64,000 nucleotides of DNA from Nitrobacter sp039808345. Lineage in GTDB: Bacteria > Pseudomonadota > Alphaproteobacteria > Rhizobiales > Xanthobacteraceae. Shown piece after piece: positions 8,994 to 18,003 of the stretch. Position numbers and translations under genes: made by a program. Position 1 is the stretch's first letter. Each line of letters starts with the position of its first letter. The stretch is from contig NZ_CP181167.1 in assembly GCF_047824785.1 (NCBI RefSeq), forward strand, positions 248,001 through 312,000, in the 5' to 3' direction. The notes beneath the pieces were generated by a model. That model was not told where the DNA came from. It saw nothing but the letters and a program-made list of their open reading frames with translations, and did no database searches.

Positions 8994-10268
8994 ATGGGTA
9001 TCGAACTCACCCCGCCTGCGCGCGGGATCCTTGCCGTGCGCGCTGATTCCGGCAGCACCACAAAGATCCTCGCTGAGTTGCAGAAGACCTTCGAGGACTT
9101 CAAGGCCGAGCGCGACAAGGAGCTGGCCGACATCAAGGCCGGCATGGCCGACGTGGTGCAGACCGAAAAGGTCGATCGTATCAATGCCGAGATCACCACC
9201 CTGCAAAAGGCGCTCGACGAGACCAACGCCATGCTGGCAGCAGTGAAGGTCGGCGGTGTTGGCGGAGTGGAAGACCCGGACAAGCGCGAACACGCGCAAG
9301 CCTTCGACCGCTTCTTCCGTCGCGGCGTCGATGCCGGCCTGCGTGATCTGGAGGTCAAGGCCAAGCTGACCACGCAGTCCGACCCCGACGGTGGCTATCT
9401 GGTGCCGGAAGAGACCGAAGCCGGCATCGACCGTGTTCTCGGTACGGTGTCGACCATCCGTTCGCTTGCCCGCACCATCTCCATCTCGACCAATACCTAC
9501 AAGAAGCTGGTCAATATGGGTGGCGCAACGTCAGGGTGGGTTGGCGAGGAACAGGATCGTCCTGGCACTGCCACACCGACCTTGCGTGAGATCGCCATCA
9601 ATACCGGCGAGATTTACGCCATGCCCGGCGCCACGCAGACATCGCTCGACGATGCCCGCATCGATCTGGCGGCCTGGCTGGCCGATGAAGTGTCGATCGA
9701 GTTCGCCGAGCAGGAAGGAGCTGCCTTCGCCAATGGCGATGGCGTCAACAAGCCGCGCGGCATTCTTGCCTACGACACGGTGGCCAATGCTTCCCATGCA
9801 TGGGGCAAGCTCGGTTTTATTGCCTCGGGGAAAGCGGATGGCTTCCTGGCTGCCACCGCTTCGGTCAGCCCGGCCGATGCGCTGATCGATCTCTACTATG
9901 CGCTCAAGTCCGGTTACCGGAACGGGGCGTCGTGGCTGATGTCGGATGCGACCATGAACACAGTGCGCAAGTTCAAGGACGCGGAAGGAGCTTACATCTG
10001 GGCGCCACCGTCGGGTGCTGCAGAAGTCGCGACCATCCTCGGCAAGCCGGTCTACACCGACGACAACATGCCGGCGGTCGAGGCCAGCAAGTTCCCCATC
10101 GCCTTCGGAGACTTCAGCCGCTCCTACCTGATCGTCGACCGTATCGGCATCCGGGTGCTGCGCGATCCGTTCACCTCCAAGCCGAACGTCTTGTTCTACA
10201 CGACCAAGCGCGTCGGCGGCGGCGTGGTCAACTTCGAAGCCCTCAAGCTTCTCAAGATCAGCACCTGA
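8994..10268 (+). CDS. major capsid protein, HK97 family
   Basis: This 424-residue protein has a charged, coiled-coil N-terminal delta domain (about residues 20-85, repeated K/E/D heptads such as FEDFKAERDKELADIKAG), which acts as scaffold and is cut off by the protease. The HK97 fold follows, with DGGYLVPEET near 137 and the C-terminal FGDFSRSYLIVDR and VLFYTTKRVGG. ATG at 8994 has AGGAGA upstream; in-frame starts inside the protease gene are rejected. The gene looks intact. Confidence 0.93.
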   Translation: MGIELTPPARGILAVRADSGSTTKILAELQKTFEDFKAERDKELADIKAGMADVVQTEKVDRINAEITTLQKALDETNAMLAAVKVGGVGGVEDPDKREHAQAFDRFFRRGVDAGLRDLEVKAKLTTQSDPDGGYLVPEETEAGIDRVLGTVSTIRSLARTISISTNTYKKLVNMGGATSGWVGEEQDRPGTATPTLREIAINTGEIYAMPGATQTSLDDARIDLAAWLADEVSIEFAEQEGAAFANGDGVNKPRGILAYDTVANASHAWGKLGFIASGKADGFLAATASVSPADALIDLYYALKSGYRNGASWLMSDATMNTVRKFKDAEGAYIWAPPSGAAEVATILGKPVYTDDNMPAVEASKFPIAFGDFSRSYLIVDRIGIRVLRDPFTSKPNVLFYTTKRVGGGVVNFEALKLLKIST

Positions 10269-10350
10269 TCGAACTGGCGGGCGGCCACCATCCTTCCGAA
10301 GGACGCTCGCCTGTCTCTGCACCATTCCATTCATCGAAAGGATTTCTGTC

Positions 10351-10737
10351 ATGAAGGACGGTATCTCCGGCCTCGGCCTCGTTGCATCGCTTGCTCCCGC
10401 CGTGGTCACCGCCACGACCAAGGGCAGCCATGCCGATCTGCAAGGCTTCAATTCCGCAACCCTGATCATCAACACCGGCGCGATTGCCGGCGATGGCCTC
10501 TTCGTCGTCGCCATCCAGGAGAGCAACACGACCACGGATGGCGATTTTGTCGATGTGGCAGCCGGCGATCTGCTTGGAACCCTGCCGGCAGAGCTTGCGG
10601 CCAACACGGTCTACAAGCAGGGCTACAAGGGCACGAAGCGCTATATCCGCGCCGTCATCACCAAGACCTCCGGCACGTCGATTGCCGCCGGTGCGGTTTT
10701 TGCGCTCGGCCATCCCCACGACGCGCCGGTGTCCTGA
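10351..10737 (+). CDS. small phage structural-type protein of unknown function
   Basis: A 128-residue Ala/Gly/Thr-rich protein with no signal peptide, lying between the capsid gene and the first connector. The pattern of short strands (SATLIINTGAIAGDG, FVVAIQES, YIRAVITKTSGTS) suggests a beta-sandwich like head decoration or fibre proteins that often occupy this slot. That role is inferred from position and composition only. ATG at 10351 follows GAAAGG. A gap of 82 bases to the capsid gene holds no gene. Confidence 0.6.
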   Translation: MKDGISGLGLVASLAPAVVTATTKGSHADLQGFNSATLIINTGAIAGDGLFVVAIQESNTTTDGDFVDVAAGDLLGTLPAELAANTVYKQGYKGTKRYIRAVITKTSGTSIAAGAVFALGHPHDAPVS

Positions 10738-10810
10738 CAACATTGAAGCGATCAGCCCATCACTCGCCCGAACGGCTGGTCGCTTCTCTTTCTTATACGG
10801 ACCTCGAAAC

Positions 10811-11380
10811 GTGCTCGCACCCGTTCGCACCCTCGCACCAGCCAACATGCCGGTGTCGCTGGCCGAGGCTAAAGCCCATCTGCGCGTCGATCATGACGAA
10901 CAGGACGATCTGATCACCGCCCAGATCAAGGCGGCGACGGCATGGCTCGACGGCTATGCCGGCATTCTCGGTCGCGCGCTGGTGACGCAAACCTGGCGGC
11001 AGGATTTTGTCGGCTTTGCCGATCACCTGGCTTTGCCAATATCGCCGGTAATTGCCATTGTCAGCATCAGCTATTTCGATGTCGGCAATGTGCAGCAGAC
11101 GCTGGATCCTGGCCTCTACGATCTGTTCGCCGATGCGCGCGGTGCCCATGTCGCCCTGCGACCGGGGCAATCCTGGCCGGCCACCTTCCGTCGCGCTGAC
11201 GCCGTCTCCATCGCCTTCACCGCTGGTTATGGCGCGGCGGCCGATGTGCCCGAGCCCATCCGGCACGCCATCCTGCTCATCGTCCAGCGTCTGTTCGATG
11301 GCGCAGATACCGAGATCGACGTCTCCATCGAGCGCACCGTTCATGCCTTGATCGCGCCCTACCGAAAAAGTCCGCTCTGA
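10811..11380 (+). CDS. head-tail connector protein, gp6 / phiE125 gp8 type
   Basis: The 189-residue protein has the connector signature: VSLAEAKAHLRVDHDEQDDL near residues 15-34, then IKAATAWLDGYAGILGRALV, a beta-rich middle, and VPEPIRHAILLIVQRLFDG near 155. The family forms the ring below the portal. The start is GTG at 10811; a longer frame from 10484 overlaps the preceding gene and is not used. Its stop overlaps the ATG of the next gene (TGATG). Confidence 0.85.
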   Translation: MLAPVRTLAPANMPVSLAEAKAHLRVDHDEQDDLITAQIKAATAWLDGYAGILGRALVTQTWRQDFVGFADHLALPISPVIAIVSISYFDVGNVQQTLDPGLYDLFADARGAHVALRPGQSWPATFRRADAVSIAFTAGYGAAADVPEPIRHAILLIVQRLFDGADTEIDVSIERTVHALIAPYRKSPL

Positions 11381-11730
11381 TGGCCAGAATCACTGCCAGC
11401 GATCTGCGTGACCGCGTCAGGCTCGAAATGCGTGAGGAAGTCGATGATGGCTGGGGCGGCGTTGGTCTTGGCGATTGGGTTCCCCAATTCGAGCGCAACG
11501 CTTGCATCCTGCTCTCCAAGGGCGGCGAAACCGTCATTGCCGCGCGCCTGCAAAGCATCCAACCGGCGCTGATCATCGTGCGCTACGATGCCGAGACCGC
11601 AACCATCAATGCCGCATGGCGGCTGATCGAGACACGCTCCGGCACCGCCTACAACATCCGCACCGTCGCCGACATGGAGCGGCGCGGCCGCTTCATCACC
11701 ATGCTGTGTGAATCGGGCGTCGCGACCTGA
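11380..11730 (+). CDS. phage head closure protein
   Basis: A 116-residue protein of the head-tail adaptor (gp16/gpFII-like) family: RITASDLRDRVRLEMREE at the start, then DGWGG, IAARLQSIQPALI and SGTAYNIRTVADME. These proteins seal the filled head and form the tail docking surface. It overlaps the connector gene by one base. In HK97-like genomes the next genes are tail completion and major tail proteins; here the next gene is the endolysin, so it is the last head gene before the gap in the module. Confidence 0.82.
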   Translation: MARITASDLRDRVRLEMREEVDDGWGGVGLGDWVPQFERNACILLSKGGETVIAARLQSIQPALIIVRYDAETATINAAWRLIETRSGTAYNIRTVADMERRGRFITMLCESGVAT

Positions 11731-11835
11731 TCACCAGCACTGCACGTCGACATCCCCTCCGTCTACGCGGTTGAAGCGCCGGCCGTGAATGGTGACGTCG
11801 CCCAGCCCGGAACATCGCATACAGGGAGAAAGACC

Positions 11836-12567
11836 ATGGACCGTGCGCGTTTCTACGCGGCGCTGCGGCGTCGTGATTCCGACGTCTTTGGCACATCGCT
11901 CACGCAAGCGCAGGTGGATCGGCTGGAAGCGATCCTGACGCGGTTGAACGCAAAGCGCATCGAACTGGCGCAGGCGGCCTACATCCTTGCCACCGCCTAT
12001 CATGAAAGCGACCGTTTCCGCACCATGGAGGAATACGCCTCGGGCGCTGCCTATGAAGGGCGGGCCACGCTCGGCAACACGCAGCCGGGCGACGGCAAGA
12101 GGTTCAAGGGACGCGGCTTCGTCCAGATCACCGGCCGGCGCAACTATACTGATTGGGCGAAGCGGCTGAGCGTCGATCTCGTCGGCAATCCGGCACTGGC
12201 CGCCGGGCTCGATCATGCCACCACGATCCTGATCGACGGCATGATGCTCGGCACCTTCACCGGCAGGAAGCTACCAGACTACGTTTCGGGCACGAAGAAG
12301 GACTATGTCGGCGCGCGCCGCGTCGTCAACGGCACCGACCGCGCTGCCCCGATCGCCGGATACGCCCGTGCGTTCGAGACGGCACTGTCCGGTGCGGGAT
12401 ATGAAGCCGCCGCGTCGCGGTCGCCGAGCGCGCCGACACCGACGACCGAGCCTGCACCCGTCGACATCGCGCCCGGCGCCGGAAGGCGCGACCTGCCGGC
12501 TGCTGTGATCCTCGTCCTCATCGTCCTGATGCTGATCGTGGCTGCCGCGTCCATATTTGGAGGCTGA
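11836..12567 (+). CDS. phage endolysin, GH19/chitinase-like, with C-terminal membrane anchor
   Basis: The 243-residue protein holds a lysozyme-like GH19-type domain: AYILATAYHESDRF with the likely catalytic Glu near residue 57, EEYASG..YEGR..LGNTQPGDG, then FKGRGFVQITGRRNY. After a Pro/Ala/Thr-rich linker (about 195-215) comes one hydrophobic segment near the end (AAVILVLIVLMLIVAAAS), so the enzyme may be membrane-held until lysis. ATG at 11836 has AGGGAGA upstream. It is two bases from the holin gene. Confidence 0.88.
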   Translation: MDRARFYAALRRRDSDVFGTSLTQAQVDRLEAILTRLNAKRIELAQAAYILATAYHESDRFRTMEEYASGAAYEGRATLGNTQPGDGKRFKGRGFVQITGRRNYTDWAKRLSVDLVGNPALAAGLDHATTILIDGMMLGTFTGRKLPDYVSGTKKDYVGARRVVNGTDRAAPIAGYARAFETALSGAGYEAAASRSPSAPTPTTEPAPVDIAPGAGRRDLPAAVILVLIVLMLIVAAASIFGG

Positions 12568-12568
12568 T

Positions 12569-13093
12569 ATGAGCGCCCTTGCATCCATCCTGCTCGGGGC
12601 GGCAAGTGATCTTGCCGTGCCCGTCATCAAGAAGATTCTCGGCGACAGGCTCGGCGGCGCAGGCGGCGATATCGCCGGCAAGGTGATCGACATCATCGTC
12701 GAAAGGGCTGGGGTGTCGCCTGACAGATTGCCCGACGTGCCGACCGGCGAGCTGCAGGATGCTATCGTCGCCGCCGAACCGGAAGCCGCCGACATCCTCA
12801 TGCAGCATGTCGAAAGCCAGCGACTGATGAACGAGACGCTGAAGGCGGAACTCGACAAGGGCGCCCCTCTCTGGACATGGGGCTGGCGACCGGGCTGGAT
12901 GTGGCTGCTCGCCTTCGTCTGGCTCTACGCATTGATCCTGCGCCCGCTCGCCAATGCCGCCTTCGGCGCTGCAATCGAGGCCGTCGATCTCACCATCCTC
13001 ATGACGCTCACCGGCGTGTTCACCGGCCTCTACATGGGCGGCCACACCGCCAAGAGCATCATGTCCGGATTGCGGAGGCATCCCGATGACTGA
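12569..13093 (+). CDS. phage holin, GTA-type three-TM family
   Basis: A 174-residue protein with an amphipathic N-terminal half and two or three hydrophobic segments in the C-terminal half (WRPGWMWLLAFVWLYALIL, then TILMTLTGVFTGLYMGG). This is the pattern of the 3-TM holin family seen in alphaproteobacterial phages and gene transfer agents; it would open the inner membrane for the endolysin. It starts two bases after the endolysin and overlaps the next small gene by eight bases, forming a lysis cassette. Confidence 0.82.
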   Translation: MSALASILLGAASDLAVPVIKKILGDRLGGAGGDIAGKVIDIIVERAGVSPDRLPDVPTGELQDAIVAAEPEAADILMQHVESQRLMNETLKAELDKGAPLWTWGWRPGWMWLLAFVWLYALILRPLANAAFGAAIEAVDLTILMTLTGVFTGLYMGGHTAKSIMSGLRRHPDD

Positions 13094-13328
13094 CCAGGCA
13101 CCGAAACGCTTCGAGGACCTGCCCGAGGAAACGAAAGCCTTCCTGCTTGCCCTGCGCCCCGACGAAGTGAAGACGCTCGATGACGGCATTCGCCTGGTCC
13201 GCTCGATCAGCACCGTGTCCGCATTCGTCAAATGGATCATCGTCGGCATTCTCGGCATTGCCGTCGGCATCGCCATGTTCGGCGAAAGCATCGCCAAGAT
13301 CATCAAATGGCTCCAGTCCCCAGGGTGA
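13086..13328 (+). CDS. small phage membrane protein of the lysis cassette
   Basis: An 80-residue protein with one clear membrane segment (VKWIIVGILGIAVGIAMFG, about residues 50-68) and an acidic N-terminus (FEDLPEETKAFLLALRPDE). The position directly after the holin and the eight-base overlap suggest an accessory holin or membrane factor; no named family is recognised. It is the last prophage gene before the - strand defence genes begin. Confidence 0.65.
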   Translation: MTDQAPKRFEDLPEETKAFLLALRPDEVKTLDDGIRLVRSISTVSAFVKWIIVGILGIAVGIAMFGESIAKIIKWLQSPG

Positions 13329-13415
13329 TCGGGACCGGAGAACGGCGGAGGCCATGCCTTGTTCCGATACATACCTTTTCGGCCCAACTGTGCGTGGGTG
13401 GTCAGTCCCCGCCGC

Positions 13416-13670
13416 TTACCGCCAAACCCTGTTCCGACGGCCCATTCGCGGTTCCCTGATATAGGACAGCTGCCGGTCGGTCTCGCTCTCATCTTCGCCG
13501 ATCAGGATATAGACACCCGGCCGCTCGATCTCGGGGAAGGTCTTGCGTACCTCGCCCAGCTTGTTGCGACGGAAGGCGATGGCCTGGATCGTCGACATCA
13601 TGATCTGCGCCACCCGAATGCCGTTTGGATCGCCGTCGAGCAGGAAAATATTGATTGAGCGGGGTTTCAT
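13416..13670 (-). pseudogene. GIY-YIG nuclease family protein, 3'-truncated
   Basis: The start (MKPRSINIFLLDGDPNGIRV, then RNKLGEVRKTFPEIERPGVYILIGED) is the N-terminus of a GIY-YIG family protein that often accompanies restriction and BREX loci; GVYILIG is the GIY-like strand. After SYI near 13457 the frame runs into unrelated sequence and stops at 13416, so the catalytic core is missing. It starts ten bases after the brxL stop codon and would have been the last gene of that operon. The break marks the junction between defence and prophage DNA. Confidence 0.7.
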
Positions 13671-13679
13671 CCGAAGCAC

Positions 13680-15728
13680 CTAATCGTGCAGTACCTTGCG
13701 AAGCGCATCAGGCGCATCGGCATAGAACAGAACTTGCACCTTCGTCGCCACATCGTCCGATAGGTCGATCAATGCCCTCCGGCTGGACACGGGCACGAGC
13801 ACAGCGTTCGCGCCCTTTTCCATGGCCAGCTCGACAACGTCGATCGGGTTGTGGATCGGCTCGATGGTGCCGCCCAAGGTAATGCCGCCGGCGATGACTA
13901 GGCCGCCCTTCAACGGCTTCCCGAGGAGGGCGGAACAAAGCGCGACGAGAACACCGACGCCAAGCTGTTCGCCGCTTTTCGCGGCATCGAAGGATCGAAG
14001 CTGGAGAGCAAATTCGTGCTCGCGCGGATTGCGCTCACCCACCAGCTCCCGTGACCGTGCATAGAGGTTCTGTTCCGCTATGCGCGCACTTTCCCGGAAC
14101 GGCCCAGGGGGCGACTGGTTCAGGATACGGACGCCGCCGCCGGGGCTTTCCGTCACCTCAATGCGAAACAGTCCGGTGCTTTCGTTCTGGCCACCAGGGC
14201 TGATTGCCCAGACCTGGCCGGACGGCAGAGGGTCGGAGCCGATGCTGTCCTCGCTCTGCAACTCCGGGGTCGAGACGAACTTCTCGACTCCATCCAAGCC
14301 TATCGCGTAGCTGAATTGCGTGTTGCGGAACTCGGCCGAGCCGATGCGCTTCTGCTGCTCCTTCACACGTCGTCGCACTTCGAGGGCGAGACGCACCGCC
14401 CATTCAAGATCGTCGTCCGGCACGGCGACGGTCGGATCGGGATAGAGAAGCTTCAACAGGCCGGAGACGGTCTTGTTGACCGCGTTCTGATCGCGGCCGG
14501 AAAGAGCGCCGCCGAAATGGACCCGTCCCTGGAGGACGTTGACGCGGCTTTGCGAGCGAAGGCGCGAGAAGCACTCGGCGAGGACGTCGCTGACGAGGCC
14601 GAAGCGGTCTGTGAAGAGCTCCTTGCTAACCTTGGGAACATCCCATCCGGGCAGGTAGCAGTGGATGCGGTCCATGAAGGCGGTGTCGTTCCGCATCTCG
14701 GGTGGCATCGGCCCGAACAGGTGACCCACCCGCTGCTGGTGCTGCACGTCTACGTCGAAGTTTCCGACCATGACGATACTGCCTTCGGCGCGGATGCTCT
14801 CCCGGCCGCGCGAGAACTCGCCCGACTCCATGTAGCCTTTCATGATGTTGACGCCGTCCTTCTGGTCGAAGGAAATGCCAGAGACCTCATCAAAACACAC
14901 GACGTCGTACTGGCAGACAAGACCGCGCTGGCCGTTCGCCATGTTGACGAACATGCGGGCCACCGTCGCCTTACCGCCGGAAACGAGGTGGGCGTAGGGT
15001 GAAACTTGTTGGAAAAGGTGGCTCTTACCGGTCCCGCGCGGGCCGAGTTCGACCAGATTGTAGTTGCGCTCCACGAAGGGGACCATGCGCAGGAGCGTCG
15101 TGTCCTGGGAGCGGGCGCTGAGAGAGGCGGGCTCCAGGCCGATACTGCGCAAAAGGAGGTCTTTCCACTCGCGCGTCGTAAGTTGGGCACGGCCGGCAGC
15201 TATCTTGTCCAGTATGTCGCGCGTGGATAGCTGGATTTCACGTAGGCTCAGGACCTCGAACGGCCTGCCGCCCTTCTCCTGTGCGATGCTGGCGTCGTAG
15301 CCGAGTTCGATCTCGGCATAGAAGCCGCCGGTGAGCATGCGTTCGTGGTCCAGGACGATCTTGTCCGAGATGCGCACGTCGTTGAGGCGGAGGCTCGGCA
15401 GGGTCGCCAAGTAGCTGTCGGTCTTAGCGTCGAGTCGGGCCGTGATGATGTCGATGATGCGAACTGAGCCGCGGTCGCGCGCCTTCGACTTAAAAAGTTC
15501 CTCTTCACCAGCGCGCACGGTCCGATCAGAGAGTTGCGACTGCACCATCTGGAGACCTTCTTCAATCTCCTCGGGCACGGTGCTGGCGCAATAGCGGCCA
15601 AGCATGAACTCAACCACATAGGTCGGTACGGGGAACTGCCCGCGAAAACGGCGAACGAGGTCCTTTCGCACGATGTGTCCGGGAAACGCTTCCGCTGCCT
15701 TACGGTCCAGGTCGTCGAGCTCGATCAC
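13680..15728 (-). CDS. brxL: BREX system Lon protease-like protein BrxL
   Basis: This 682-residue protein is the BREX Lon-like AAA+ component. Walker A GPRGTGKS is at residues 229-236, Walker B in VVCFDEVSG near 280, and FVEVERNYN-like lead sequence is replaced by FVERNYNLVELG just before it. A Lon-type C-terminal domain (GGLVIAGGITLGGTIEP) is present, but the classical GPSAG serine motif is not visible; the matching region reads KSGEQLGVGVLVAL. BrxL is needed for phage exclusion in type 1 systems. It is separated from pglZ by one base. Confidence 0.92.
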   Translation of the reverse strand: MIELDDLDRKAAEAFPGHIVRKDLVRRFRGQFPVPTYVVEFMLGRYCASTVPEEIEEGLQMVQSQLSDRTVRAGEEELFKSKARDRGSVRIIDIITARLDAKTDSYLATLPSLRLNDVRISDKIVLDHERMLTGGFYAEIELGYDASIAQEKGGRPFEVLSLREIQLSTRDILDKIAAGRAQLTTREWKDLLLRSIGLEPASLSARSQDTTLLRMVPFVERNYNLVELGPRGTGKSHLFQQVSPYAHLVSGGKATVARMFVNMANGQRGLVCQYDVVCFDEVSGISFDQKDGVNIMKGYMESGEFSRGRESIRAEGSIVMVGNFDVDVQHQQRVGHLFGPMPPEMRNDTAFMDRIHCYLPGWDVPKVSKELFTDRFGLVSDVLAECFSRLRSQSRVNVLQGRVHFGGALSGRDQNAVNKTVSGLLKLLYPDPTVAVPDDDLEWAVRLALEVRRRVKEQQKRIGSAEFRNTQFSYAIGLDGVEKFVSTPELQSEDSIGSDPLPSGQVWAISPGGQNESTGLFRIEVTESPGGGVRILNQSPPGPFRESARIAEQNLYARSRELVGERNPREHEFALQLRSFDAAKSGEQLGVGVLVALCSALLGKPLKGGLVIAGGITLGGTIEPIHNPIDVVELAMEKGANAVLVPVSSRRALIDLSDDVATKVQVLFYADAPDALRKVLHD

Positions 15729-15729
15729 G

Positions 15730-18003
15730 TCAATCCTCCCCGACCATCAGCGTGCGGTGGGCCAATACCCGACCATCGTCATCCAGTACGACAAGGCAGG
15801 CGGCTTCACGCTCATGTTCGTCGCTGACCAGGAACGACGTGCGGTCATGCTCGTCGAGAACCCTGCCGCCCTTGATCAGGCTCAGTCCGCTGGTCTCCGA
15901 ACCGAGGCGCAAATCGACGCGGAGGTCGGCGCCGCCAGTCACTTCGACGCGCAGGCGGAGCCCCTCCCACCTGGTTTGTGCAATGGTGACGGCGCGCTGT
16001 CCGCCATCACTCGCCACCCTCAGGACGGGCAGGATGCATTCCTGCGGGCTGACGCCGCCGTGCGCATACTCATAGCCTGAATAAAATGACCGCGCGCCCG
16101 TCGCCGTCGCCACCGAGACCTCGGGGTTCCAACTCCACGGAACCTGGAGGTAGGACGTTTGCGCCTTGGCTTTGACGAGGGCGCAACGCGTCCGCTTGCC
16201 GTTGGGCTCCACCAGGCCGACATCCAGCGCCGCATGGGGCAGCCCGCCCGGCATCAGCAGCCAGCCATGGTCGGTAACGATGTGAAGGCTCCGTCCGGCG
16301 CGCACCAACTGAAGAATACGGTCGACCGCATCGCGGACACCTGCTGCAAGCCGCTCAGCTAGCCGCGCCCCCAGCGCATGCCCTTCTTCATCGAACCTGC
16401 CGGTCTCCGCCCAGAGCTTCGCGTCGGGGAGAAGTGCGCGGTCCGTTTCCCAGCCTTGCGCTTCCATCAGCTTGAACAGCACGGGTTTCGTCGCCGGCTT
16501 GCCTTCTGGGGACAGTGGTAGAACGTCGGAGGTGGTCGGCGGGCCGCTCAGCAGGGAGGCCACTGGCGAGACCATCGGCTTGCAAGTCGCCGTGACGGTG
16601 GGGAACCCGGCCCACATCCAGCTCAGTGAGACCTTCACGCCCTCATCTTCCAAGCGGCGGACAAGCTCACGGGCAAGGTCCATGCGCAAGCCGTCCACGA
16701 ACAGGATCGTGATGGCACCGGGTCCAGCCTTGGGTGGAGCGGCGAGCTTTACCTTTCCAACCCGGATCAGCTCCTGGAGCGCGAGGGCGCCCTGATCCAT
16801 CCAGGGCAGATAGACCGCACGTAGCGCTGCGGCGACGGCCTCGCGGTCGAGCTCGCGCGGCGCGACCGCCAGCGCGCGCATAGCGGCCCAGTCCACATCG
16901 GCGCCTGCCGCGACATAGGCTTCGGCCAGCGCGTTGCCGTCATGACTCGGCAGCGGCTCGGCGGCGGCGATGTTCGCGATGAAGGCGAGAGCCTGCGCCA
17001 AGGGTGCTTCGCCGCGCCGCGCCCAGACTGTCTCTCGCCGCCAAGCGTGCTTCGCTTCCAACTCAGCAATTCTGGCCTTGGCGGTCTCTGGCGAAAGCTC
17101 TGCCAGTTCGCGGAGTTGTTGGCGCAGGTCCTTTTCGTCCCGAGCATTCAAGCGGGGGTACGAATCCTGGTGCTCGAACAGCGTTCCCGGCTCTTCGAGG
17201 CTGAGATAGGTGACGACCTTGTCAAAACCGGTAGAGGCGGCGAAACGCGCCCATACCTCCGCCCAGCGCCCTTCGCGCTTGGCCAAGCGCCGCGTAGCAT
17301 CCTGCGGGGACAGCTCGCGCGGATCGAACTTCAGCTGCTTTTCGGCAATGTTGGCGAAGGCCGCGAACCGCGCGGGATCGCCCAACTCGGTGAAGGCTCC
17401 GTCGATCCACTCGAGCATGTCGGCGGCTAGGTCGGGCGCGAGCAGCGCATTTAGCTGGTCCGCGTTCCAGCGTTGGCCGCGCAACTCCTCGACGGGGCGC
17501 GTGCAGATGCGCAGCGCCGCGTGGGAAAGCGCTGTGCGGGTCGCATTGTCGTCGGCCATGCTGAGCTTGAGCGGTCCGCGTTCGGAGGTGAGGAAGCCGC
17601 GCAGCGTCCAGTCTTTACCGTTGACGTGCCCGAACACGGTGCCTGCCACCGTGAACCAGACCAGCGGCTGTAGGAGAGCGGGGCAATCGTCAGCGCCCTT
17701 CAGCGTCTCGCGAGCGACGTCGGGCAGATAGAGGATGGGCGTGCTCTCCTCCGGGATGAGAACGGCGGGAACGGCTCCGGCAACTGCAGCGCGCAGCCAA
17801 ACGGCCGGCCCCGTTCGTGTCGCCGCATCGAACTCGCCGTAAGTCAGCAGCTCCGGAAGCCGCTCGCGCAGCGCCGGCAGAAGGGGCTCGAACTCCCGAT
17901 TGGCGTCGCACCACACCACCGCTTCCGGCGGCGCCTCGGCCGCGGCGTTGTAGCTTGCGGCGTCGTGCAGGGCGCTGACGAGGGCATCGAGAGGCGTCGT
18001 CAC
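15730..18003 (-). CDS. pglZ: BREX system alkaline phosphatase-superfamily protein PglZ
   Basis: A 757-residue PglZ. The metal-binding phosphatase core starts at TILFVDGLRMDLARELVRRL near residue 430, with the second metal site at HIVTDHGWLLMPGG near 585. The N-terminus (LDALVSALHDAASYNAAAEAPPEAVVWCD) resembles the type B subgroup of PglZ. It is essential for BREX activity, although the phosphatase substrate is unknown. It overlaps pglX by four bases, so translation is coupled. Confidence 0.92.
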   Translation of the reverse strand: MTTPLDALVSALHDAASYNAAAEAPPEAVVWCDANREFEPLLPALRERLPELLTYGEFDAATRTGPAVWLRAAVAGAVPAVLIPEESTPILYLPDVARETLKGADDCPALLQPLVWFTVAGTVFGHVNGKDWTLRGFLTSERGPLKLSMADDNATRTALSHAALRICTRPVEELRGQRWNADQLNALLAPDLAADMLEWIDGAFTELGDPARFAAFANIAEKQLKFDPRELSPQDATRRLAKREGRWAEVWARFAASTGFDKVVTYLSLEEPGTLFEHQDSYPRLNARDEKDLRQQLRELAELSPETAKARIAELEAKHAWRRETVWARRGEAPLAQALAFIANIAAAEPLPSHDGNALAEAYVAAGADVDWAAMRALAVAPRELDREAVAAALRAVYLPWMDQGALALQELIRVGKVKLAAPPKAGPGAITILFVDGLRMDLARELVRRLEDEGVKVSLSWMWAGFPTVTATCKPMVSPVASLLSGPPTTSDVLPLSPEGKPATKPVLFKLMEAQGWETDRALLPDAKLWAETGRFDEEGHALGARLAERLAAGVRDAVDRILQLVRAGRSLHIVTDHGWLLMPGGLPHAALDVGLVEPNGKRTRCALVKAKAQTSYLQVPWSWNPEVSVATATGARSFYSGYEYAHGGVSPQECILPVLRVASDGGQRAVTIAQTRWEGLRLRVEVTGGADLRVDLRLGSETSGLSLIKGGRVLDEHDRTSFLVSDEHEREAACLVVLDDDGRVLAHRTLMVGED

